Of a stretch of DNA of 64,000 nt, positions 35,821 to 47,654 are shown piece after piece. The translations under genes were made by a program, and so were the position numbers. The notes beneath the pieces were generated by a model that made no database searches, had not been told where the DNA came from, and saw only the letters and a list, made by a program, of their open reading frames with translations. Position 1 is the first letter of the stretch, and each line of letters begins with the position of its first letter. Source of the stretch: Phoenix dactylifera (taxonomy: Eukaryota; Streptophyta; Magnoliopsida; Arecales; Arecaceae); the NCBI RefSeq assembly GCF_009389715.1, contig NC_052397.1, positions 15,944,129-16,008,128 on the forward strand. The letters run 5' to 3'.

Positions 35821-36224
35821 TAAATAGAAATTTGGCTTGGGACTTCTTGTTCCTTGGTCCCCTGGGAGAATCTTCCCTCGAACGAGAGTTAAAGCTAGCC
35901 ATCATCACCAATCCTCCAAATCATATATGAAACCGGTGGAAAATAGACCTAGCCCATCTTTTCTCTGGTCCTGTGGGGTTTATTGCCCTGATTCCCATAT
36001 CTAAAACTTCAGACAGAAATCTTATTAACCACTTGCACCAACAAATTGGTACCTATTTACCAATAAAACAGCCGGCTTTCTCTTCAGTCTACGTCGAGTT
36101 TTTCTTTCTCTCTTTTTTTCTAAAAATCTTCTCCCTTCTTCTCAGCGACGAAACGCGCCTTCTCTCTCTGTCTGTGGAATCTAATTCCATTGATAAAATG
36201 GCTTCTTCTACACATGATCCATAC
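32648..36224. other. Intergenic region between SEC61A pseudogene and MAP70 gene
   Basis: The first 150-250 nt are the probable 3' UTR of the SEC61A copy. A 17-bp phrase, GTGTCCAGCCAAAGTAG, occurs twice (near 32868 and 32973). The rest holds no recognisable coding frame. The (AT)n tract at 35736-35816 lies near its right end. Confidence 0.4.
35736..35816. repeat. (TA)n microsatellite, about 40 units
   Basis: 81 nt of uninterrupted TA, about 530 nt upstream of the MAP70 start. Repeating IY frames seen across it are artefacts. Confidence 0.95.
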
Positions 36225-36232
36225 TATAAATA
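36225..36232 (+). promoter_or_regulatory. TATA box of the MAP70 gene
   Basis: TATAAATA lies 111-118 nt upstream of the MAP70 start codon at 36343, a typical distance allowing for an 80-nt leader. Confidence 0.6.
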
Positions 36233-36342
36233 CCCCAAACAGTCTCCTTTGTTTGCTGGGCTTCTCTCTTACGAAGTTCGAACAGGGGAAGCAGGGGAAG
36301 CAGGGGAAACAGGGGAGTCTGGAATAGAGGACTGCGAGGGAG

Positions 36343-39300
36343 ATGGGTAGCCTGGGCGAAGCTGGTGAAAAGGAGATGTTTCCGAGCCCTCCAGATCCTG
36401 TTATGATCGAACTCAATCGATTGGAGGACCAGCTTAGAGGTATGTTTATGTACAAGACTCCTTTGCTCTTGTTTTATACTGGGTGTTCTGCTTCAAGTGT
36501 TTATTGTCTTGCATGAAGGAAAGGTCGTTCCTTTTATAACGAAGTTTCATGGACATCGTTAATTCTTATCAAAAAATTGTCCTTGAAGGATTTTTTTTCC
36601 TTTTTAAGGTTTCCTTGAGGAGGTGAACTTCGGTTTCCATTTCATTTCGTCTGTTCTTCTAATCGACAGTATTTTGTTTGTAATTTCTGATTGGCTTACT
36701 CTTTATTTAGTTCTTATGTCCCGGAGATTCTATGGTTAAACATTGTTCTAGTTTAACGTTCTATTTCCATGGAGGAGTAGAAATAATTCGTACAAAAGAT
36801 AGGGGAGCTTAGCACCTTTTTTTCTGATTGACTTGTACTTCTGACTCTGCTGGAATTTGTGGCTTTTCTTTCTTTCTTCTTCTTTTTTTTTTTTTTGATG
36901 ACTGGATCGAGATTACTGTGGAGTCATGTAGGTGGTTTATTTTACAGTATAGATAATGACTGAAGGAAAATTCATTCAGAATTAGTTGATACTTGATGGC
37001 TGCTTGTGGTCTTCTGAGAACAGTTTGAGGTCATAAGGAAACAAATTTTACTGTTGGAGACCTTGTGGCTACTTGATGCTACTAACATGTAAAATAAAAC
37101 TTATATGTGCCTACAAAAAACCGACCCCCTTTTTGGAACATTGGTCTCAGGTCATTGATGGTGTAACATGACTTGATTTGTATTGTTAGTTAAGAACCAA
37201 GTCACTGAGTTTTCTTTTTGGTTATCGGTTCAAGGACGCAAGGTGACCCTGCTAGATAACTTTCCCATGAAAATGATGTATACGAATATGTAGTATACTA
37301 GAAAGCCATAATTTATCGCAAAACAAACTAGACTTAAAAAAATAGAAAAAAAAAACCCTGCTGAATATACTTATTTTTTATCACTTTTAATATTAATCAT
37401 GTTCTTCTTGACATTAGATAACTATTTCTCCCTTAGTTCTGGTTCATTTCTTCCGAGTAAGCCTGAAAAGAATCTGAAAATTGTAATACGTCATAACCTA
37501 AAGCTTGACCCTTGTTATTAACATGAAGGTATGGCAGAAATACTGGTGCAATTACTTGGGCATTAGGCATAGCAGAAAGCCAAAGTTACTGTACTTCCAT
37601 TTTAAACAACATGGACAAAAATTTATAGCATAAGAAATTTGAGAGGAAAATTTTTTTTAACTCCTACTGCCTATTCTTATTTTTCTCTGCAGTTTGGTGC
37701 TGCATTCGTTCTTGGCCCTCTTATTATTGTTTTTAGCTGCAAAATTCTTTAGCCAGACTTCTTTGTTTCTATAATTTTACCATAGGGTTTTGCTCCTTTG
37801 CCATTTTATGGGATAGCATGGGAGATGGGCAACCTAATCAGTAGAGAGACGATATATTGGATTAGTTCTAGATTAGCACATATGAGTTTGAGATTCGTCA
37901 TCTAATATATCCTATTGACTCTACAGAATTTTCATTTAATATCTGAGATCAAGAAATGGATACGCTTTGTCTACACCTTTTTGCTAAAAAGAAAAATGGT
38001 TTTTATTTTTTTTGGGTCCGAGTTTTTGTTGTGACTTAGGTATGCCATTTGTGCATATGAAACTTTTGAATGTCAGAGGTGCCTATACTGTGTTTATACC
38101 AAGACCTAAATATAAATTTATTAGTAATGATACCTAATCTTCACAAATCTCATGACTTGCCTGCTTTTTTTCTCCCATATATCCATGTGGCCTGATTCTG
38201 ATACAATTTTTTAGAACCACTTTGAAAGCGAAATATCATTTAGTAAAATTTCTAATTTAAGAGCTGCTTTATATGTCAAATGATCTTAATATGAAATGTG
38301 GGGATGTAGGATGAGTGGTATTTAAAAGCAAGGTTAATATTGAGACAGAGGCACTAATCATCCTTTTATAATGTGGTACTGGGTTTAATCACTGAGGGGA
38401 TAACATGACCGACGTGACTTCATGTTCAGGTTAGTGCAAGAGGCAATTAGAGATCCGGATTTCCCAATAAAGCTTATTGGTTGTGTTTATGTCTTGCAGT
38501 TTAAGAACACCTCCTTCTTACTATGAATATTAGTAAGAGTTGTTGGTTACATGTCAAGAGAGCCAATAGTTATTTGAATTATGAATTATAAGTTAGACTA
38601 CTAATTTGCCTATTTAATTGGAGTGAGTTCTTAGTTAAATGTAGCAATACACACCTCCAATTCATTTGCTTGCTTAAGTCCTTATTTTGATCTGCAGACA
38701 AGGAGAGGGAGTTGGGACTTGCCAACTATGAAATCAAGGCTTTGAAAGCGACGGAACTTATGAAAGATAAAGCTGTAGTGGAGGTAATGAATGTACTGAA
38801 TTCCTCTGAAATTTAATTATTTGGATATCGTGGGTGTTTATTTTAAAGTGATTCTATGTCTTATTCTTTCCAGCTTAATAATGAATTGAAGAAAGTTGAT
38901 GACAAACTCAGAGCTGCCGAGAAGCAACTAGAACAGAAGGTGTTCTGTTTGTTTCTTTAGATTTGGAATCTGTGAATATAGTTCACTTTAGATGGATAGC
39001 CTTTTTACAACTTAGATATATTGCTTAACAGAATCTTGAGATCAAGAGGCTAATCGATGAGAAAAAAGAAGCCTTGGCTGCACTGTTTGCTGCAGAGGCA
39101 GCTTTGAGAAGAGTTCATGCATGTCAAAAGGATGAGGAATACCTTCCAGTTGAGGCTGTGATTGCCCCACTTGAGTCTGATATAAAAAAGTACAAGAATA
39201 AGGTATGAGGCATAGGTTCTTCTGATACCATTATAACAAAAAACATCTGTAGTGTTGGTGTTTTTTGATTTTGTGGACTTATACTGCAGATTACGAAACT

Positions 39301-41974
39301 TCAAGAGGATAAAAAGGCTCTGGAACGGCTCATAAAGTCTAAAGAGGCGGCTTTGATTGAAGCAAAAAATATATTGTGTATTGCTCTTGAACGGGCACTG
39401 ATAGTAGAGACTGTGCAAAACAAGAACATTGAATTGAGGAGGCAAATAGAGATATGCCAGGCATAACCATAGATGTATCCTTTTTGTTTGTGCACAAGCT
39501 GTGGGAAGTTAGATCACTAACCTTTCTGGATTCCTTTATCATGGTGCAGGAAGAAAATAAGCTTTTGGAGAAAACAAATCGTCAGAAGATTGTAGAAGTG
39601 GAAAAGCTTACTCAAACTATTCATGAACTTGAAGAATATATTCTTGCAGGCGGTGCAGCTGCTAATGCTGTGCGTGACTATCAGCGGCAGGTTGCTGAAT
39701 TAAATGTAAGGTTTTAGTTTGTCATCATCTGTTCCTCTATGATTCTTTCTCCAGAGGTTAATTTGGGGCATTAATTTATCATCATCTATTTTCTAGGAAG
39801 AGAAAAAAACTCTTGAGAGAGAGCTAGCAAGAGCTAAAGTTTCAGCAAATCGGGTGGCAACTGTGGTCGCAAATGAGTGGAAGGATGGCAATGGCAAAGT
39901 CATGCCTGTCAAGCAATGGCTGGAAGAGCGAAGATTTTTGCAGGTACTTTTGATTTGAACAAAATGCAAGAATTTTCAATGGTTTTCCTGACTGTTTGTA
40001 TTTTACCTCATTTTCATGAAATTCCAATGCTCTTGATGTTATTTGAAGGGAAAGAGGAAGCCTTTCTATTTTCCAAAAGCATAAGAAATTACTGATGCTA
40101 TTTAAACATGGTCTGAAAAGATAGCAAATAGCATAGCCATAGATCATACATGCATTATCATTTTAAATTCTGTCTGTCTTGATAAACTGATGGATAACAT
40201 TAGTTACATTTAATGTCTTGACTTAAATGGTGATGCATTTGTAGGGAGAGATGCAACGGTTGCGGGATAAGGTAGCTGTAGCAGAAAGGACTGCCAAGGC
40301 AGAAGCCCAGCTTAAGGTATGAAATCTTACAGCTCACTTTTTTGGGTAAGTCTTTTTGTACTATATTTTACATTTATTCCTTGGCTTTTCATGTGAATTT
40401 AACGTACAGGATAAACTAAATTTGAGGCTGAAGACATTGGAAGAAGGTCTAAAGCAAGCACCAAGCTTATCAGCAAAGCAAGTTGAGAACTCCAAGAAAA
40501 AAATTGGGTGCTCTTCAAATGAGGAACCAGAAAAGAGACCAACATTTCATTCAAGGGCTTCTGTTTCTGCCTCTAGACTCTCAGTTTTACAACAGCCTAA
40601 TTCCGCATCAGAAGATGTTATCACCAACAGAAATATCAAGCCAACAAATAGCTTGAAAAAGAAGTTTGCTATTGGAGAAAATCTGGTTAGAAAGAATTTC
40701 TGGGCTCCAAAAAGCAAAGTTTTTGATGATGATGGGAAGGATAATGCAGAAAGAATTGCTAACGCTAATGGTAATATAAGTGATTCTATTGAAGGAAATA
40801 CGGAGCCTTCACAAGAAGTTAAAGCCAAAGGTTGTGGTGACATTGAGTTGCAAAACAAGGGTGGTTCAGAAGATGACTGTGATGTTACTGTGCAAAGAAA
40901 AAAAGTGGTTCCACAAGAAGTTACAGTCCAAGGAGTTGGTGACATCAAGTCAAAAAATAAGCGTGGTTCAGAAGATGCCTATGAAGATATGGTATCAGGT
41001 TTTCTGTATGACAGACTGCAAAAGGAAGTCATCAACTTAAGAAAATCACATGAGGAGAAGGATCATATGTTGAGTGCTAAGGATGATGAAATCAATGTGA
41101 ACAACAAACTTTTAGATAATTAAAAGCATTCCTCAGTTTCTTTAATTCTTCCTCTATGTTTTTTGTGACATATGCCTGTATTCCTATGCAGTTGCTCCAG
41201 AAAAAAGTTGATGCAGCAGCGGCGTCTAGAGAAAAGAAGATGAGGAGAGTAGCGGTGTCTAGAGAAAAGGAAGTGTTTGTGAAGTCAGAGGAAACTAAAC
41301 CAAGAAGCAAAACCCCAATCATCTCAAGAAGGTATATACTTGTTTCGCCAATTTGCCTCTTGGAGTGTGTTAAACTAAATTTTATCATGATTTGCTTCTC
41401 CTTTTGACTAAAATGTTACCTGTACTGGAGAAAGAGTGTCTTAAGTTCCCCTCAAAGAGAGAGAGAGACTGTCTAAAGTGTTTCATAGAGGAAATATATG
41501 TAGGGTCCCTCTAAACAGTAAGTTCACATTCTGTTTTTATAAAATGGCAGAAATATCAATCTGGAATTAGGAGTAGTCAACTTCTCCTATCTTCAAGCTC
41601 TGTTTTTTTGTTTTTTTTTGCAGTTCTTAATCCTTTTTTTAAATTTAGTGTAATTGAGTCTACTATGTTTGCTTCTAAGATCAGAAATTAAGGCAACTCC
41701 TCTTCATTTCTGCATAGGGATAAGTTGGTGCTCCTTTATATTCACAGTTTTAAATTAGTCTTTTGTAAACCACACAAAGTTGCAGAAACTCTGCCCTTCA
41801 CTATTCCAGTTTCCTGAACTGTTTACTTTTATTGAATTCTTATGACTTCGTAATACTACTAAGCAACCGAACTTTACATTTAGATGTCTCTTTTCTTTCT
41901 GTAATTATGATATGGCCATTTGGTTTTACAGAGCTGTGAATCATCTGGAAGCCTTGAAAAGCTCAAGAGCTTAA
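36343..41974 (+). CDS. MAP70 family microtubule-associated protein, 11 exons
   Basis: Exons: 36343-36439, 38698-38783, 38874-38939, 39032-39202, 39290-39460, 39550-39705, 39797-39943, 40245-40316, 40410-41096, 41192-41331, 41932-41974. They join to 611 residues, within the size of MAP70-1 to -4. The protein is almost wholly coiled coil. Family blocks are DPVMIELNRLEDQLR near the N-terminus, AALFAAEAALRRVHA, LAGGAAANAVRDYQR, NRVATVVANEWKDG, VMPVKQWLEERRFLQGEM and, in exon 9, FLYDRLQKEVINLRKSHEEK. MAP70 proteins bind cortical microtubules and shape secondary walls. Oddities: the intron after exon 5 begins with GC (39461) instead of GT. Exon 9 has an in-frame 34-residue duplication. The exon 9 donor is weak (GTGAAC), and retention of that intron would end the protein nine codons later at 41121-41123. 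Intron 1 is 2.3 kb. Confidence 0.88.
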
Positions 41975-43131
41975 AATTTGCTTCAATCCTCGTCTCATCA
42001 TTCGCATCCAGTGAGGTGCTTATGTACAGCTTGGGAGAACATGATTGTTCCTAGTTAAAGAAATTTGTGTTTATAGAGGGAGGTAGGGTGCAATTATGTA
42101 AAACCTTAAACATGCATATCGTAAATTATATTCACATTATGCAATGAAAGCAAATTCAGTTTTCTATAAATAACCTTTTGAGTTGGTGTCAAAAGCATTG
42201 CAAGCTGCAAATGCTGCTGATTGCTTGGTGAAATGGTTAGGACTTTTATGTCTCGCCTGCAAAGCACTATTTTTCTTGTTTGAGATAGAATATCCTTTGT
42301 CTCCACTGACCGAGTAGATCTTCTGTATTCTGGTTAGAAGCGAACAGTTTGAATATGCCTTTCTTGATCTTGTTCAAAACTGAGACATATCTTGCTTGGG
42401 GGAATGCTAGAAGCAAACCAAGAACAAAAAAAAGAGAGAATAAAGTTTAGTATCAAATTTGTTTGATCAATGCATTTTGAAGAGTGTACTTCACAGAAGG
42501 CCGATCAAAACTGTGTCTCTTCATAGCAAAAAGTTAAAGGGTGCTGAAATCAATTAGATGCACCATTGGAGGTCAGATGCTCCTTGCTCTCACTTCTCCG
42601 TACTGCGTATTGGTGCTTCAGCACAGCTTCCTGGGGTTTTTAGTACTAATTCTTGTCAGCCTCTATAACCTCTACCAATGAATGCTTACATTTAATAGAT
42701 TTCTCTTATCGGCATCCGGAGCTATTTGCATTTCATAGTCTGAATTTATCCAACTTGAAGGTGCATGGTTTGATGTTTCAGACAAGCATAAAGTATATGA
42801 TATATGAAGATGTAAAGGTATATGGTTTTCCCAGAAAAAATGCATGTGCACTGGGATAGAGGTCGTCTCGCAGTTTTTGGCATATAGAGAATCCAACAAC
42901 AGGTGCTGCGAAAGATGGAAGGAGGATACAGCTTCTTTATCATGCATGTATGGTATGAATGGTTCCACAGGTAGGCTTCTGATTATTATACTACTATGTA
43001 ACTTGGGCATATATATAGAGCCCTCAATTTGTAAAATGTGAGCATGAGAGATATTGTGAAAGTGTTATTGTCATGATTAAATCATTAAAGATTCCTGATT
43101 CTTGTCCATATCATGTGTTTGTGAGTGTTCT

Positions 43132-43132
<1 letters not shown>

Positions 43133-43171
<39 letters not shown>
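43133..43171. repeat. Poly(C) tract, 39 nt
   Basis: Uninterrupted run of 39 C between AT-rich flanks; poly(G) on the minus strand. Confidence 0.9.
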
Positions 43172-44741
43172 TAGTACTTTAAAAAGCAGTTGTCTTGGAA
43201 CTCATCTAGCAGTCATACTATTCTGTCAAAAGAAAAAAGAAAAAAGGAAAAAAAAACTAACAGTCATACTGCTCTTCTCTATTGCATTCTCTGGATAAAT
43301 CGAGCTAATAGAGCTGCTGGATATCAGATAATTAGAAATGGCACATGTTTGGCCGACTCTTAGGTACGTACTACCACTGCAATAAGATCATAATGGAAAA
43401 AGGTGTTGCTACATTCAGCAAGTTCACTAATCATGGAATTTGAGAATGAAAGTGTACAATCATACGCCCTTCTATTGTTTATTAGAGATAAAACAACGCA
43501 CACGTTTGGTATTAAGATACACTAAAAAGCCAACTTCGGATCATACTGCTACTCCCTGACCTCCAAGTGCCAAACATTTCTATACTTGCAATCCACCTGG
43601 CTAAAGATGTCTGGATTTAATTTCACGTTCAGATGCATCACTGGCTTTTGACCATGCCCGGATGTCTGTAGCATTTTATGATGGATAAATTAGCCTAGAT
43701 AAGCTATGGAAAGCCTCTTGTGCACAACTACTCATGACCAAGGAGAACTGAAGCAGCAAGCTCGTGGACCAAGGGAAGCTCAAAGAGAGCACCAAAAGAC
43801 GATCTCTGCCTAATGATAATGTGTCCTCCAAAAACCTCGACCGTGCTGGAACATCTTCTAAAACCAAGTCATTGTAGACTTCTGAGTCGAATGAGACAAT
43901 CCTGCAAATGGCTTTCACTAGATTGAAATGAACATCGCGTAAATGCGCTGAGAAAAAAGAATTCCAATATGATGAAAATTCAAAAGATACAGAATGCTTT
44001 AGTTCTAAGAGACTGTACCAAACAATGCAACCTATGGGGATACTTTGTCTTTACAATCAGATACATTTTGACCAAGAATGTTGAATCCTATGGTTCTAAA
44101 GCACTCAGAACACAAGGAATAGGAGGACAAATTCCATGTAGAAGCTACATTTTCTAGTTTATTTTTGGGATTCATTATTGTAATTCCCTGCATTCCTCTT
44201 ACAGTACATAATATTTCAACCTTGTTGATCCAGCACAAAGCTTGGAGCCGATAGATACATTATTTACAAATAAGATTACATTAATAACATAGCATAATTC
44301 TACTTACTCATCAAAATCAAGTTTCATATCCTCACTTTGTTTAGAGAAATGCCAAGGTATCCCAATCTATAGAAAATTTTCCCTACACAGCTGCCTTGCT
44401 ATATGGCATAATGGAATTGGTGCTGCATGAATTGGAGAGCCCCTTTCTAGTTCACGGTTGAACTGGAGAGCCCCAATTCCACCTTACCCATGCCCATGTG
44501 TTACACAAGGCAGTCCTGACCCTGTCCAATCAGATACCACAGCACAATACACAGCAGGTGATTAAACTCGACCTTTCCAGTATTTGTGACGGTCCAAATT
44601 ATGGTAACCCCGCTACCCATCCACCTCACTCACCCCCATTCCCTGTCCCCTGGAACCAAAAAGGGGAAAGAAAAGGAAAGGAAAGAAAAAAAGACATGCA
44701 CACATGCACATTCGCGCACAGCACACACGCACACAGACACA

Positions 44742-44744
<3 letters not shown>

Positions 44745-44774
<30 letters not shown>
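44745..44774. repeat. (AG)n microsatellite
   Basis: About 15 AG units preceded by a CA-rich part (44700-44740) and a purine-rich part (44655-44695). Confidence 0.9.
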
Positions 44775-44775
<1 letters not shown>

Positions 44776-47654
44776 CAGGGGGAGGAGGGAGGGAGCAGAC
44801 AACAACTACATCGATGATATGCCAAGCCAAACATTGTAAGAAGCTCTGAAACTACATTAAACATATATACATGTACCTGGAACAACTGTAAAATGATTCA
44901 GAGAGAATTCCCTATTCCATTATAAAGTTCTTGTCAGTTTATCTCACTAGAAGATTTTTTTACAAATGTATCTTAATGAGACATTAAAAACTAGTGCAAG
45001 GAATTCACAACTATCATGAAAATTTCAAAAATCATTCAAATTTTTTTCCAAGATGTTCTGCAATATAATGTACTCTACTTCTTTCTTCTAGACAGCTTTT
45101 TGCTAAATAAACTATTTATTTTGATGAATTTGAATTGTGACTTGTTGATGATTCAGTCAAGCACAGTATAAGAGTTTCAGATGAAGGTGAACAAAACCAT
45201 AGTTCATACAAAGAGACTAAAACTAAATCTACATGGAAAATGGTGACAATAAATCTAAAGAACTTTTTTCTGATAATAATATGCCTAAATATCAGTTGTT
45301 AATAAAGTCTTAACGAAAAGTTTGCATAGCAAAGCTGTAGTAAGATGATTATGATAGCTTTCAACTTGTGTTACCTAGTCACTCATGTCCAGGTCCTAGA
45401 ATCTATGTCGAATACATATTTAAATCACATACACATTAGACATTTGGATACTTATAAAAAAAAATTAATTACACTTTCATTTTTTCTAGAAATTGGTCAA
45501 AAATATATATTTCAAAATAACTTTGTAAAATACTATTTCTCAAAAATCCTTATACTAATTACAAAGTTTAGATGAGAAACATGTATATTAGAAAAACTTG
45601 AGATATATCAACTTTTAATACTTTTGTATGATTAAAAGATATATATATTTTAATTTAAAATAATCTTTTTCTATGTATTCCAATATGTCCCTTTTCTTTT
45701 CTCCTCTTGCCAAGTCAGACGCTTGGACACTTGTTCGGATCTGGTTCTCATGTTTATATCCATGCAACATTGCTTTCAGCCATGGCAAAAACTGGCCCTA
45801 CGAAGAAAGGGTTAACAGGACTGAGGAAACTTGATACACATGGTAAAGTCCTAACCGTAGCTTAAAGCCTAGAAACAGTATTTTGCTGGCTTCATGATAC
45901 ACATACTATGATCTGCTCCTATCTAAAATAATATGATGTCATACTAAATGCATCTCCAAATTGTTTCTCATAAGTTTCATTAAAATTTCTCATCACTTTT
46001 TCAGCCTCTAAACAGCATCAAGTTCCTCTAGAATAAGGCTAATTATGCCTTTGCAGCACAAGACATCTACGATCACAAATAGCACACACCACTCTGGTTT
46101 CTGATGTCACCCTAGAATGTCTTATTTCAATCTCCATCTGAATTTTGCATCTATAACGAGCTCATTATTTGTACAACTCAGTTTAGCTGTACAAAATCAT
46201 CCCTCTTATATTTTGAATTTTTTTGATCGGGCATAATTAGTACGTGAAGGAGATTCAGGCAAAATGTTTCTGCAAAAGGCATCATGCAATAACATTGCTA
46301 TGATCAACCTCATCCATTAGCCTTATAAAGTTGGACCACCAATGTTATTCTATTCATCTTCTTGCTACTAAATTTGACCAGAGTCTCCATAAAACTACTA
46401 AATTAAAATCCATATACGAAATACATTTTTTCCTGCTTCCATTTTCCAAGGTGTTCCATCATGATTCTAGGTTAGCATTCACCCCCATAAAAACTTTACT
46501 CAACACATTATCTAAAAATAGTATAATCAAGTGTATAATATCAAGCTATTTAAATGCATATGTGATGCATGAATAAGAGACAAGAATGTTTTTTACTTGT
46601 TGCTTGGAGAGTGTCAATTAATACCAGCCAACTTATCAGTTGTTACCTATAAGACAAGTCATACCGGCCAAAATGAAATTTTGGCAAAGAAAGAAAAAAT
46701 CCTACAGATAAGTGCATTTATTTGATTTGATAAGCACATTCAATGACTCCAGGCTCCAGCTGTCAGACGACAGGTCAAAAACATATTGATATGGTTACTT
46801 CAATATTAATTGATTTATAATGAAAATGTCCTTTATTTTTTTTTTGTTTATTACTTTGTTTGACAGGACAAAACAAGCATATACACGCACACATTTTTTA
46901 TTGAAGCATTTGCAATAATGTGATCACTGGCAATGTTTCTTACTAGTAACAGTGGTATTTATCTGTCAACCAGGTAATTGCAAGAAAATTTATGACGCGT
47001 GGGGTAACTCAATTTATTATTTTTTATTTCCAAGGATGTAATGTAAGTATTATGAATTTTCTTAATCAAATGAAGAAAAACACATCCGTCCCCAACTTCA
47101 TGCATGTTACAATGTGTGCTTCCTGACTTTCAACTTCTACAACAAGGAGGAATAGAAACAGTTAATGAATAATCAATGACAAATCCATGAAAATTGAAAA
47201 CAAAAATTACTAGTTTCTAGATGGAGCTGCAAAGATTGAGCTTACTGCAATAGAATGGCAAATTTATTACAAAGAAAACTCTGCATATAGTCAGACATCT
47301 GAAACATATTCTTCCAGAGGGGCACAGTGGGTGGAGGGGGTCAACTTTTTCATTGTCACATCACACCATATATATTAAAAATATTAATAACCAGAGTTCA
47401 TGATTACAAAAATGAAATGTTATGGAAATGCTGAGACACAGCAAACAAAGGAACAGATAAGGGATGAACAGAAGAAAAGAACAAGAATCAAGTGATATGC
47501 ACCTCTGATTGTAAGCAAGCAACATGTGCTAAAGCAAACATTTAAAGCACTAAAATGATATTCTGAATATATGCCAGAAAATCAAAATGATATTTCAATT
47601 GCAATAGAGAAAAATGTTGCTTACAGACAAGATTCTTGTATCTAATGATGCAAA

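Larger units (their letters stand above)
41975..47654. other. Intergenic region between MAP70 and the PPR-SMR gene
   Basis: The MAP70 3' UTR probably fills the first few hundred bases. Then come a C39 tract (43133-43171), a (GA)n tract (44745-44774) and otherwise AT-rich DNA. A short minus-strand stretch at about 43724-43850 looks faintly protein-like in two frames but is not recognised. No other gene is visible. Confidence 0.4.

Noticed and set aside
35578-35911. Frames with long YI repeats
   Set aside because: They are translations of the (TA)n microsatellite.
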